Shown here: positions 1 to 8,105 of the stretch, piece by piece | Layout: the number at the start of each line of letters is the position of its first letter | How positions within the stretch are numbered: the stretch's first letter is position 1 | Assembly: GCF_003612125.1 (NCBI RefSeq) | Contig: NZ_RAWI01000034.1 | Coordinates: 1-42,581, forward strand | Direction of reading: 5' to 3' | Length of the DNA: 42,581 bases | DNA from: Corallococcus praedator | GTDB lineage: Bacteria; Myxococcota; Myxococcia; Myxococcales; Myxococcaceae | Program-made: the position numbers and the translations under genes | The notes under the pieces: model-generated | Databases searched by the model: none | What the model saw: the letters and a program-made list of their open reading frames with translations, nothing else | What the model was told of the DNA's origin: nothing

Positions 1-547
1 ACTCCCCCACCCTTCAACCGCGCAGGGACCCTTCTGCAAGCGCGCGGCCAAGGTCCTCACGCGAAGGTGTTCCCTCTGGGAACGCCCTGGGAACGCGGCG
101 CAAGGGCGGGGTGCGTGTCCGCCAGCCGGTAAATCCTCCCGCCCCGGGGGCGGGGGGCGGCGGTAAAGAAAGTCGCCGCGCGGGTTGCCCTCCCGAGCAC
201 CAGGCGGGCGAGGGCAGGGGACGCGCTGTGTCCAATGGGTGACAGGAATGCCGCCACGCCCCCGTCACGGGAACGTGAGGGATTGGGCATCCCGCCGCGC
301 GGAACATTCCTCCCATGCGGTGTGACCTGGCGTGGCAGAGATTTGACGCGTTTGAGTCATGTCGTTGTCTGGCATTGAGGCATCTTGCCCGTCGTCGAAT
401 CCGGGCACGCCGGGTCCGATGACTCTTCCGCCACCTCCATGTCCTCCCGACCGCGCAAGGCGGAAGGGCCGGGGTCTGCCCGGCAGCAGGGGCACGGGTG
501 GCGATGAGGCTGTCCAACCTGCATCAGGCACCAACCAGGAGTTGTCC
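1..547. other. Non-coding 5' region, no supportable gene
   Basis: I see no convincing gene in this stretch. Open frames exist on both strands because the DNA is GC-rich, but none has a Shine-Dalgarno sequence with a recognisable protein. It holds small dyads: GTTCCC/GGGAAC at 69-83 with a 3-nt loop, a direct repeat of CTGGGAACGC at 76-85 and 87-96, and a GCGGCG/CGCCGC hairpin at 157-179 with an 11-nt loop. The frame of the downstream gene stays open back to 359, but the signal peptide places its start at 548. An upstream gene probably ends outside the window. Confidence 0.6.
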
Positions 548-1537
548 ATGAAGACGACGATGAAGTGGGTGATGTCCGCCGCGGTGTTCGCGATGTCGGC
601 CGTGGGCTGCGGTGGCGCGTCGGAGGCCACGGTGGAAGACATGGCGACGGCGAAGCAGGACCTGGGCCCGAACCGGGAGTTCTACGGCTCGGATACCTTG
701 AAGGACGCGATGATCGCCGCGAGCCTCGCCTCCAGCGCCAACCTGAACGTCCAGGGCAAGGGCTCCGGCGTGGGCGAGGGCTGTGTGCGCACCGGTTCCG
801 CCGGTTACTGCACCGCCGGCCAGCAGGCGCTCTCTCCGATGTCGCGTGACTTCAAGGCGCCCTGCCGCACGGGCGAGCGCAGCAACATCATCGCGCTGGA
901 CGCGGTGAACGCGTTCGTGAACACCAGCAACGCGCTGACCGACATCTCCCTGGCCGACCTGCGCAAGCTGTTCTTCGCCACGGACAGCGCGGGCGTGGCC
1001 ATCCCCGGCTCCTGCACCAGCACCCTCACGAAGTACCGCCGCGACGACCTGTCCGGCACCACGGACACCTTCAAGTCCCTGGTGGGCGGCGGCACCTTCT
1101 GCTCCGACGTCACCGTCATCGCCGACGGCGCCCTGCCGGCGGCCTGCGCGGGGGAGACGAGCGCCACGAAGTGCATCGGCAAGCTGACCGCGACCGACGC
1201 AAACGCCATCGGCTACTCCGGTGACTCCGCCGCCCGCACGGGCAACCGGGCGCTGAGCGTGAATGGCATCGCCCCCAGCGTCACCAACGTCCGCAAGTTC
1301 CTGACGGACAAGGCCAACGCCTACCCGCTCTCCCGCGGGCTGTTCCTGAACGAGAGCACCACCAACACGCGCTCCACCAACGAGCGGATCCTCTACGCGT
1401 GGGCCTACAGCGCCGCGAACAAGCAGGCCTTCGAGAACATCCTGGTCAACCAGGGCTTCATCGCCTGCGACACCACGGGCGCCCTGAAGTGCGGCGGCGT
1501 GAACAACGACGGCAAGGGCGCCGGCCTCTGCCAGTAG
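548..1537 (+). CDS. PstS-like periplasmic substrate-binding lipoprotein
   Basis: This 329-residue exported protein resembles the phosphate-binding PstS/PBP-like family, which captures oxyanions outside the inner membrane. ATG 548 was chosen over the longer open frame from 359 because it has AGGAG at 537-541 and begins a signal peptide (MKTTMKWVMSAAVFAMSAVG) ending at Cys21, a plausible lipidation site with a weak lipobox. The mature part starts with a G-S-D-T-L segment, has a GKGSGVGEGC loop and later Y-R-R-D-D-x-S-G-T, as in PstS proteins where Ser/Thr/Arg/Asp side chains hold the anion. Mature cysteines suggest disulfides. No pstC, pstA, pstB or phoU lies nearby, and a strong hairpin follows, so it appears monocistronic. 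It could serve a remote Pst transporter, act as a sensor, or bind something other than phosphate. The family is fairly sure, the ligand is not. Confidence 0.8.
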   Translation: MKTTMKWVMSAAVFAMSAVGCGGASEATVEDMATAKQDLGPNREFYGSDTLKDAMIAASLASSANLNVQGKGSGVGEGCVRTGSAGYCTAGQQALSPMSRDFKAPCRTGERSNIIALDAVNAFVNTSNALTDISLADLRKLFFATDSAGVAIPGSCTSTLTKYRRDDLSGTTDTFKSLVGGGTFCSDVTVIADGALPAACAGETSATKCIGKLTATDANAIGYSGDSAARTGNRALSVNGIAPSVTNVRKFLTDKANAYPLSRGLFLNESTTNTRSTNERILYAWAYSAANKQAFENILVNQGFIACDTTGALKCGGVNNDGKGAGLCQ

Positions 1538-1569
1538 TCCCGCGCTGAACCCAGGCAGCACGTCGCACC

Positions 1570-1598
1570 GGGCCGGGAGGGAAGACCCCTCCTGGCCC
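1570..1598 (+). terminator. GC-rich hairpin after the PstS-like gene
   Basis: GGGCCGGGAGGG (1570-1581) pairs with CCCTCCTGGCCC (1587-1598) around a 5-nt loop. This is a 12-bp stem with a single G-T wobble, 32 nt after the stop. No U-tract follows, which is common in such GC-rich genomes. Confidence 0.6.
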
Positions 1599-1655
1599 CC
1601 TTGCGCCGTGGGGCTGCCGCTGTCCCCCCACTGTCACCCGAAAGAACCCGGACCC

Positions 1656-2699
1656 ATGCGCTCCATCGTCACGCTGCTCGTCGCATCCACCACCTTCATC
1701 AGCGCGCCCGCGCTCGCCGACTCCACCTCCCAGAATGCTCTCAAGGGAAGCCCGCCCTGGGCCTGCCGCCAACCGGCTGGCACCGTGGGCACCGTGCGGG
1801 AGATCCCGCTCGCCCCGGGCTCGGAGCCCGTGGGCATCACCGTCGGGCCGGACCTCAAGGTCTGGTTCACCCAGACCGGCAGCAACACGATTGGCCGCGC
1901 CACCCGGGACGGGCAGGTGACCCAGTTCGCCCTGCCCACGCCGTATGCCTCTCCCCAGAACATCACCCCGGCCCTGGACGGCAACCTCTGGTTCACCGAA
2001 TTGAGCGTGGACCAGGTGGGGCGCATCACCCCGGCCGGCGTCGTGACGGAGTTCCCGCTCCCGGAGCGGGGTTCGTCCCCGTTTGGCATCACCGCGGGCC
2101 TGGACGGCAACGTGTGGTTCACGGAGGTGACGGGCAACCGCATTGGCCGCATCACCCCGGCGGGCGTGGTGACCGAATTCGCCATTCCCACGCTGGCGTC
2201 CCAGCCCCGGGGCATCGCCCTGGGCGTGGACGGCAACATCTGGTTCACCGAGCTGGCCGGCAACAAGATTGGCGTCATCTCCCCCGCCGACGGCACGCTG
2301 CGGGAGTTCAGCATTCCCACGCCGGACAGCGGCCCCAGCGCCATCACCCCGGGCCTGGACGGCGCCATGTGGTTCACCGAGCAGTTCGGCAACAAGGTGG
2401 GCCGCATCACCCCGGCCGGCGTCGTGACCGAGTACGCCATCCCCACCCCTGACAGCTCACCCGCCGCGCTCTCGGTCGGCGCCGACGGCAACGTCTGGTT
2501 CGTCGAACAGTTCGGCAACAAGCTGGGCCGCATCACCCGCACCGGCGCCATCACCGAGTTCCCCCTCCAGACCCCCGACAGCTTCCCTTCCGGCATCTCC
2601 TTTGGACCCGCTGGATTCTTCTGTCTGGATGGCAATGTCTGGTTTGCCGAGCGCTTCGGTGACCGGCTTGGAAAGCTTCAGGTCGTCACGACGCCGTGA
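1656..2699 (+). CDS. Exported virginiamycin B lyase-like seven-bladed propeller
   Basis: The protein has 347 residues. ATG 1656 begins a clear Sec signal peptide (MRSIVTLLVASTTFISAPALA), so it is exported. The mature protein is seven repeats of about 42 residues, each with a G-[IL]-x-x-G-x-D-G-N-[VI]-W-F-[TV]-E core followed by N-x-[IVL]-G-R-I-T-x-x-G-x-[VI]-T-E-[FY]. This is the Vgb/SMP-30 beta-propeller pattern; the seventh blade has a short Phe/Cys-containing insert. Vgb linearises streptogramin B antibiotics in the cytoplasm using a conserved His and Glu pair. This protein has no histidine anywhere and carries an export signal, so the lyase reaction is unlikely. A binding or structural role, or different hydrolytic chemistry, is more plausible. 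It is probably monocistronic, lying between two hairpins. Confidence 0.85.
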   Translation: MRSIVTLLVASTTFISAPALADSTSQNALKGSPPWACRQPAGTVGTVREIPLAPGSEPVGITVGPDLKVWFTQTGSNTIGRATRDGQVTQFALPTPYASPQNITPALDGNLWFTELSVDQVGRITPAGVVTEFPLPERGSSPFGITAGLDGNVWFTEVTGNRIGRITPAGVVTEFAIPTLASQPRGIALGVDGNIWFTELAGNKIGVISPADGTLREFSIPTPDSGPSAITPGLDGAMWFTEQFGNKVGRITPAGVVTEYAIPTPDSSPAALSVGADGNVWFVEQFGNKLGRITRTGAITEFPLQTPDSFPSGISFGPAGFFCLDGNVWFAERFGDRLGKLQVVTTP

Positions 2700-2741
2700 C
2701 GTCAGGTGTTGCAAGGACTTGTCAAAGCAAGACAGTGTCTG

Positions 2742-2779
2742 CGCGGTAGGGTGCCCTTCATGGTTGGCGCCCTACCGCG
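2742..2779 (+). terminator. Strong hairpin after the Vgb-like gene
   Basis: A 14-bp stem with one wobble: GCGGTAGGGTGCC (2743-2755) pairs with GGCGCCCTACCGC (2766-2778), plus a flanking C-G pair, around a 10-nt loop. It is followed by a T-rich GTTCTTC stretch. It lies inside the longest possible frame of the next gene, which supports that gene starting at 2838 instead. Confidence 0.7.
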
Positions 2780-2837
2780 GGGGTTCTTCAAAGGCGGGGC
2801 CCGGCTGACGCCATTCGACGAACGGGGTCCCGAACAC

Positions 2838-5594
2838 ATGTGGATGACACGGAAGGGGTTTGTGCCCGGCCTGGCCCGGGGTGTCTTGTTATGGGCTGGG
2901 GTGCTCGCGGCGGGCTGTTCCGAGTCACCGCCCCCGCCGCTTCCGGTGCCGCCACCGCCCGTGGCCACGGCCTGTCCGCCCGCGCGTTCGGGCGAGCGCA
3001 TCCCGATGCACGCCGGTGCGCCCGCGGCGACCTTCACGGAGACCTTCGACGGGCTGAAGGCCCGCGTGGATGCCCAGTGCGCCCAGTGTCATGCGGCGCC
3101 CAACGCCGTGGGGGGCTTCCAGTACGGCGCCGGCCTGGAAGGGCTGAAGCACGACGGCGCGAGGATGGCCCTGAAGGCCTCCCAGGGAGAGATGCCTCCG
3201 CTGGCCACGCCCGAACAGACGAAGAAGGCGGTGGAGCTGGCGTGCGCGATCGACGCCTGGCTGGCGCAGGGGTCTCCGACGGGGAGCTTCAGCGGCAGTT
3301 GTGACGACGCGGTCACGGGTGGTGTCTCCGTGGAGCCCGGGGTGGCGGCGGCGATGACCGACCTGGGCCACTGCGTCCCGGACGTCACGAAGCCGGAGCT
3401 GTTCGGGAGCGACCCGGACAAGGACGCGGCCTTCGCGGCGCTCACGAAGCTGCCGCCCAGGCTGTCCGACACGGACACGGACATCATGACGTTCGACGTG
3501 GAGAAGCTGGCGGCGCGCGGCACCTTCGCCTTCGCGCCCACCTATCCGCTCTTCTCCGACCACGCGAAGAAGCTGCGCCTGGTGCACGTGCCGGCCGGTC
3601 AGTCCATCCGGTACGACGCGCAAACGAAGGCGTTCCACATCCCTCCCAACACGCGCTTCTACAAGACGTTCTTCAAGTCGGTGGCCGGCAAGGATGGCTA
3701 CCTGCGCTACCGGAAGATTGAAACGCGCCTCATCGTCGTGCGCGAGCCCTGGAACCAGTCGCTCTTCGGCACCTACCTGTGGAACGCGGAGGGCACGGTC
3801 GCGGAGCTGCATGACCTGCGCTACCGGAACGGGGAGCCGTTCTCCGACCGCGTCCTCGTCTACACGGAGCACGAGGGCACCGGGAAGACGCGCAACTACG
3901 CCATCCCCGGCGCGCACCGGTGCGTCAATTGTCACACGGGCTCCGAGGGCCAGAACTTCGTGCTCGGCTTCACACCGCTGCAGCTCAACCGCCGCGCTCC
4001 GGGCGAGGCGGGCGTGGATGCGAACGCGAACATCCAGGAGGACGAACTCAGCCAACTGGAGCGGCTGGTCCGCGCGGGCGTCATCACCGGCTTGCCGGCT
4101 TCCGGCACGCGGCAGGAGTTGAGGGACCTGCTCCCGAAGCTGGAGGGGTACGCGCAGCAGGCCGGCCCGGAGGGCCAGCCCGTCCCCGGAAAGGAAGCCC
4201 TGGAGCTGCAGGGCTACTTCGTTGGCAACTGCGCGCAGTGCCACAACCCCAACGGGTTCGCCGTGCAGAGCAACCCCGCCATCGCTTCGCTGGATTTCTC
4301 CGCGGGAGGCATCCTCTTCGGCTGGAACCCCTGTGGCGTGAAGGAGAGCAACGGCCAGCGCAGCTATGCCGTCTGTGATGATGGAGCCCAGCCCGACTTC
4401 TTCCTGAAGGACCTGTTGCTGCGCACCCCGGGCAGCACGCTCTATCAGCGCGTCGCTCGGGACACGGATGCCCGCATCATCCACATGCCCGCCAACGTGC
4501 CCGGCAACGACTGCCGCGCCGCGCTGCTGATGGCGCGCTACCTGGGCGCGCTGGAGTGGAAGGGCGAGGAGGCGCTGTCCGCGCAGGACAAGGCGGCGAA
4601 GAAGCAGGAGCGCCTGCGCCAGGCAGAGCAGGCCGTGGCCGCCTCGTGTTCGAACCCCACCGATGTGCGGTGGATCACCGAGGACTTCACGGACAAGGTG
4701 CCCTACGAGCCGCGCAACTCGCGCTGGAAGGACGCCATCGGGAAGCCTCCCTATGAGCACCTGACCCGCTATCCCATCACCGCCCAGCACGAACAGCTCG
4801 CCCGTCAGTCCTTCCCCACGAACTGGTGGGTGGGCAAGCCGGGCTGCTCGTTCCCAAACCAGCCCGCTCCGGAAACCATCGAACCGTGGATGCTGGATAC
4901 GCTGGGCAGGCCCCGCTACAGCTGGGGCCGGCTCTACAGCTCCACGCCGGGCGCCACCGCCTTCCAGGGCATCTGCGCCAACTGCCACGGGCGCGCGGGC
5001 GACGGCCAGAGTGGCGCGGCCAAGACGCTGGTGGCCCTCAACGGCGCACGGGTGGCCAACCTCACCGCGGGCCTCTTCGGCGCGACGAACGGCACGCCCA
5101 ACCTCGTGCCCTTCGAACAGGAGTACGGCGCGCACGGTGGCGCCCGCTACCTGCTGTGGATGGCGAGCGGCGGCACCACGGTCCAGTTCACCGAGCAGTT
5201 CATGCAGGCCTGGGTGAAGTACGGCGAGGTGGACATCGACTTCTCCGCCGACACCCGGGACTGGGCGTCGTGGGGCGCGAACATGCTCGGCGCGGCGCGC
5301 GGTGCCTGCGACCTCATCCGGCTGGGCAAGTTCGGCACGGCCACGCCCCCCAGCGCCAACATCACGGCCATCGGCGGAACGCGGATGTGGACGGAGGTCT
5401 GCGCCCTGGACAATCCGCTGACAGAAGGCATCCGCGAGGGCACGGACTCGGCGGCGCTCCAGGAGTGGCTGCGGCACGCGGAGTTCAACGTGGGCGTGAT
5501 GGCCTACTTCTTCCTCCGGGATGAGCTGTCGAAGAACCCGCCGGGATGGATCTACCCGCTGCGCAACGAGTGCGAGAAGCGCGTCGCTCCCTGA
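2838..5594 (+). CDS. Four-haem c-type cytochrome lipoprotein (HNE_0200/TIGR03806-like)
   Basis: This is a 918-residue envelope protein. The start at ATG 2838 (ATG 2844 is also possible) gives a signal peptide ending in L-A-A-G-C27, a good lipobox. It has four CXXCH haem c sites: CAQCH 81-85, CVNCH 362-366, CAQCH 465-469 and CANCH 713-717. The middle region, with LFSDHAKKLRLVHVPAG and a later KTFF segment, resembles the HNE_0200 conserved family often found with secreted redox or cell-surface proteins. The C-terminal part after residue 690 looks like a second cytochrome domain, so the protein may be a fusion. Its role is probably electron transfer at the outer membrane or periplasm; the partner is unknown. 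The DUF4397-type lipoprotein gene follows after 47 nt and is probably co-transcribed. Confidence 0.85.
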   Translation: MWMTRKGFVPGLARGVLLWAGVLAAGCSESPPPPLPVPPPPVATACPPARSGERIPMHAGAPAATFTETFDGLKARVDAQCAQCHAAPNAVGGFQYGAGLEGLKHDGARMALKASQGEMPPLATPEQTKKAVELACAIDAWLAQGSPTGSFSGSCDDAVTGGVSVEPGVAAAMTDLGHCVPDVTKPELFGSDPDKDAAFAALTKLPPRLSDTDTDIMTFDVEKLAARGTFAFAPTYPLFSDHAKKLRLVHVPAGQSIRYDAQTKAFHIPPNTRFYKTFFKSVAGKDGYLRYRKIETRLIVVREPWNQSLFGTYLWNAEGTVAELHDLRYRNGEPFSDRVLVYTEHEGTGKTRNYAIPGAHRCVNCHTGSEGQNFVLGFTPLQLNRRAPGEAGVDANANIQEDELSQLERLVRAGVITGLPASGTRQELRDLLPKLEGYAQQAGPEGQPVPGKEALELQGYFVGNCAQCHNPNGFAVQSNPAIASLDFSAGGILFGWNPCGVKESNGQRSYAVCDDGAQPDFFLKDLLLRTPGSTLYQRVARDTDARIIHMPANVPGNDCRAALLMARYLGALEWKGEEALSAQDKAAKKQERLRQAEQAVAASCSNPTDVRWITEDFTDKVPYEPRNSRWKDAIGKPPYEHLTRYPITAQHEQLARQSFPTNWWVGKPGCSFPNQPAPETIEPWMLDTLGRPRYSWGRLYSSTPGATAFQGICANCHGRAGDGQSGAAKTLVALNGARVANLTAGLFGATNGTPNLVPFEQEYGAHGGARYLLWMASGGTTVQFTEQFMQAWVKYGEVDIDFSADTRDWASWGANMLGAARGACDLIRLGKFGTATPPSANITAIGGTRMWTEVCALDNPLTEGIREGTDSAALQEWLRHAEFNVGVMAYFFLRDELSKNPPGWIYPLRNECEKRVAP

Positions 5595-5641
5595 AACCCA
5601 TTCATGACCCTGCAACACCCATTCCCGAAAGGGGAAGTCGC

Positions 5642-7420
5642 GTGAAGAGACACAGCTTGAGGGCACTCCTGTGGTGTGTGGGATTGAGTGTGGTCCCGCT
5701 GCTGGCCGGATGTGGTTCCACCGAGTGCCGGGATGCGTTCGATTGCCGGGACCAGGGCACGGCCCCCACGGGCCAGGTGTGGGCGTGCCAGGAGGAGAAG
5801 TGCGTCGCCGTCACTCCGACGCCGACCGCGGAGGTGGACGCGGGCACGGGCACCGATGCCGGGACGGACGCGGGCACCGATGCCGGGACGGACGCGGGTG
5901 TGGACGCGGGCACCGATGCCGGAACGGACGCGGGCACCGATGCAGGGATGGACGCGGGCCCCATCGCGTATGTCCGCTTCGTCAACGCGCTCTACGAGGG
6001 CAACTTCGACGATGCCAACACCCCATGGGACGCGGCCCGTTACCGGATGGATGTCCAGGCGGGGACGCCCGCGCAATCCCTGTTCACGGGGGTGGAGTCC
6101 GGCGAGCCGGGGGTGAAGGACTTCGTCCCCGTCACGCCGGGCGCGGACCTCCAGTTCTCCCTGCGCAAGGCAGGGGCGTCCGCCACGGAGCCCGCGCTGG
6201 CGACGACCGGGAAGGTCTCACTGGCCGAAGGCGAACGGCTGACGCTGCTGGCGGTGGGCGGGATGGCGAGCGTGGGGACCAGCGAGGTCAACGCGCCGAA
6301 GCTCCTGGCGCTGAAGGACGACGCGTTCGGCGCCGTGCCGCCCGACGAGGTCCGCGTGCGCCACGTGACCGCGGACCAGGTGATCGCTGACTTCTTCCCC
6401 CGGCTCCTCAAGACGGACTCGGGCGAGGAGCTGCCGGAGGTCACGCCCTTCACCGCGGATCCGGAGGTGAAGGGGCGCGCCATCCCGGCGACGACGGGCC
6501 GGCTGCTGGTGCGAGGCAGCATCGACGCCCCGGAGCCCTCGCAGAGCGCGGAGGTGGGCTACACCCTGCCGTCCGGTGCGCTGGTGAAGGGTCAGGGCTA
6601 CTACGTCCTGTCCTCGGGGGATGACCGCCGTGCCATGAACGACGCGGGCGCTTCCTCACTGCTGCTGATTCCCGCGGGGAAGGGCGGCGCCGTGCGCCTC
6701 AAGCGGGATCCGCTGCTCTATTTCTTCCATGCGCTCATCGACGGTGGGGCGCTGAAGGTGAGCAGCCAGGGCGCGCCCATCGCGACGGGCCTGGGCTACG
6801 GGAATGATCCGGCGGTCGGTGATGTGGCAGCGGGCACGGCGGGACATGCGCTGACGTTCTCCCTGGCGTCGGGCACGACCGTGCTGGACGCCTTCCAGAC
6901 GGGCCCCCTGGAGGCGGGCCGCCGCTACCTGGTGGTCGTGAGCGGCAGGTCGGGACAGACGGGCGCCGAGGGGCCCCGGGCCTTCATCGTCCCGGACACC
7001 TTCGCGCCGGACGCGCAGGACGCGCGCGTGCGGTTCATCAATGCCTGTTCATCTTCTCCCGCGCAGGGCGTGGGGCTGGGCTTCTTCGATGTCGCCGGTG
7101 ACAACTCCAGTCGCGGCCCCACGTACACGAGCGTCATCCCGGACGTGACGTATGGCGCGGTGGGCGGCTCCGTCGAAGGGGAGGGCTTCCCCGCGCCGAT
7201 GGGGACGGACGCGACGGGCTCCTACGCCTGGTACGCCATCCGAGGGCAGGAGGGTGGTGCGTCCACGGAGCGCTCCGTGAAGGGGACCCGCATCACCCGG
7301 CCCCACCTCTTCGTGCTGATGGGGGACTGGACGACGGGCCCGAAGTTCCGCGCGCTCAACCTGCGCAACAACAGTTGGACCGCCCTGACGCCCCGGGGCG
7401 ACGAAGCCTTCAAGCCGTAG
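5642..7420 (+). CDS. DUF4397-like surface lipoprotein with Thr-Asp-Ala-Gly repeat linker
   Basis: This 592-residue lipoprotein starts at GTG 5642, 4 nt after GGGGAAG at 5631-5637. The signal peptide ends in L-L-A-G-C24. A short Cys-containing segment (E-C-R-D-A-F-D-C) follows, as in many myxobacterial surface lipoproteins. Next come about 40 residues of (T-D-A-G)n/(V-D-A-G)n linker, then a large beta-rich region with at least two repeats that begin A-[YR]-V-R-F-[VI]-N-A, typical of DUF4397 domains. Function is unknown; it probably sits on the outer membrane and binds or presents something. It follows the four-haem lipoprotein by 47 nt, so the two may form a surface complex. Longer in-frame starts overlap the upstream gene and lack a signal peptide. 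Confidence 0.8.
   Translation: MKRHSLRALLWCVGLSVVPLLAGCGSTECRDAFDCRDQGTAPTGQVWACQEEKCVAVTPTPTAEVDAGTGTDAGTDAGTDAGTDAGVDAGTDAGTDAGTDAGMDAGPIAYVRFVNALYEGNFDDANTPWDAARYRMDVQAGTPAQSLFTGVESGEPGVKDFVPVTPGADLQFSLRKAGASATEPALATTGKVSLAEGERLTLLAVGGMASVGTSEVNAPKLLALKDDAFGAVPPDEVRVRHVTADQVIADFFPRLLKTDSGEELPEVTPFTADPEVKGRAIPATTGRLLVRGSIDAPEPSQSAEVGYTLPSGALVKGQGYYVLSSGDDRRAMNDAGASSLLLIPAGKGGAVRLKRDPLLYFFHALIDGGALKVSSQGAPIATGLGYGNDPAVGDVAAGTAGHALTFSLASGTTVLDAFQTGPLEAGRRYLVVVSGRSGQTGAEGPRAFIVPDTFAPDAQDARVRFINACSSSPAQGVGLGFFDVAGDNSSRGPTYTSVIPDVTYGAVGGSVEGEGFPAPMGTDATGSYAWYAIRGQEGGASTERSVKGTRITRPHLFVLMGDWTTGPKFRALNLRNNSWTALTPRGDEAFKP
5835..5959 (+). repeat. 24-bp coding tandem repeat (TDAGTDAG linker)
   Basis: Imperfect tandem copies of a 24-bp unit reading GCGGGCACCGATGCCGGGAC plus GGAC encode Thr-Asp-Ala-Gly pairs. 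One copy is shortened to a 12-bp GVDAG-type unit. All changes keep the reading frame. It is a low-complexity spacer in the lipoprotein, not a CRISPR array, because there are no spacers. Confidence 0.85.
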
Positions 7421-7440
7421 TCGCATCGCTGGAAACACCA

Positions 7441-7474
7441 ACGCCCGCTCGGGAAACCCATCCCGGGCGGGCGT
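7441..7474. terminator. Bidirectional terminator between convergent genes
   Basis: ACGCCCGCTCGGG (7441-7453) pairs with CCCGGGCGGGCGT (7462-7474) with one mismatch and an 8-nt loop. It lies exactly between the ends of the convergent genes at 7420 and 7504. Confidence 0.65.
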
Positions 7475-7503
7475 CGTCGTGTGCCGTCTCGCGGTGCGGA
7501 GGA

Positions 7504-8007
7504 CTACAGGACCTTCACGGGCACTTCCTTGAGCACCTGGTCGCCGCGCATGATGACGACGGTCCACGCGCCGGGCTTCGCCAGCTTCACGCCGGTCCAC
7601 TGACGCGCGCGCCAGCCCTCGCCCTTCACCTTCACGTCCTTCGTCTCGCGCACGGTGGCGCCCTGCTTTACCTGCACCAGCAGGTCCTCGACGGAGTCGC
7701 CCTGGGGCACCAGGTAGCTCTGCCACAGCATCACGGAGGTGCCCGCCTTGACGCCCTCGGGGCCCACCTCGGCGGTGCACTCGTACTTGTTGGGGCCGTC
7801 CTTGGCCACCTCGGTACACAGCTTGGCTTCCACCAGCACCGGACCCTGGCCCTGGCCCTTGTAGAAGAAGTTCCAGGTGTCACGCACCGCGTCCGCGCTG
7901 GGGGCCTTCACGGTCTGCGCCGGCGGAGCCGCCGCCTCCTGCGCTCCCGCGACCGTCGCCACACCGAGTACCGCGCACAGCACGCTTCCGTTGAACACGC
8001 TCTTCAT
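7504..8007 (-). CDS. Small exported protein of unknown function
   Basis: This 167-residue protein starts at ATG 8007, with GAGGGG upstream on the minus strand. The first 23 residues (MKSVFNGSVLCAVLGVATVAGA) form a Sec signal peptide. An Ala/Pro-rich stretch follows, then a compact domain with a conserved-looking W-N-F-F-Y-K-G-Q-G start. Two cysteines lie about 14 residues apart (K-L-C-T-E...Y-E-C-T-A), possibly a disulfide, and the C-terminus is an Ig-like beta strand pattern ending in P-G-A-W-T-V-V-I-x-R-G-D. The ending resembles small periplasmic domains that bind partner proteins, but I do not recognise a named family. It lies 98 nt downstream of the atoE-type gene on the same strand. A longer start at 8088 would add sequence with no export logic. 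Confidence 0.75.
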   Translation of the reverse strand: MKSVFNGSVLCAVLGVATVAGAQEAAAPPAQTVKAPSADAVRDTWNFFYKGQGQGPVLVEAKLCTEVAKDGPNKYECTAEVGPEGVKAGTSVMLWQSYLVPQGDSVEDLLVQVKQGATVRETKDVKVKGEGWRARQWTGVKLAKPGAWTVVIMRGDQVLKEVPVKVL

Positions 8008-8105
8008 GATTCGGGATCCCCTCGTTTGGACGTTCAAGGAGGCCGTCCCACGTCCGGCCTCCAGGAGTGTGTGTCTAGCACGGAACACCCCGCCCCCGTC
8101 CTGCC

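Noticed and set aside
331-350. Sigma-54-like string TGGCAGAGATTTGAC upstream of the PstS-like gene
   Set aside because: The GG-to-GC spacing is one base short and the -12 element reads GA instead of GC.
57-517. Minus-strand open frames near the left end
   Set aside because: No ribosome site or recognisable domain, and composition is Arg/Pro/Ala-rich as expected from GC-rich non-coding DNA.
524-1561. 345-residue open frame on the minus strand
   Set aside because: It overlaps the PstS-like gene and has Gly/Arg/Val-rich shadow composition with no plausible signal.
2925-5666. Antisense 913-residue open frame on the minus strand
   Set aside because: It lies wholly across the four-haem cytochrome gene, which has signal peptide, lipobox and four haem motifs. 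The antisense translation is Arg/Val/Leu-rich with no domain.
5835-5959. CRISPR-like tandem repeat
   Set aside because: The 24-bp units are contiguous, in frame and without spacers; it is a coding linker repeat.
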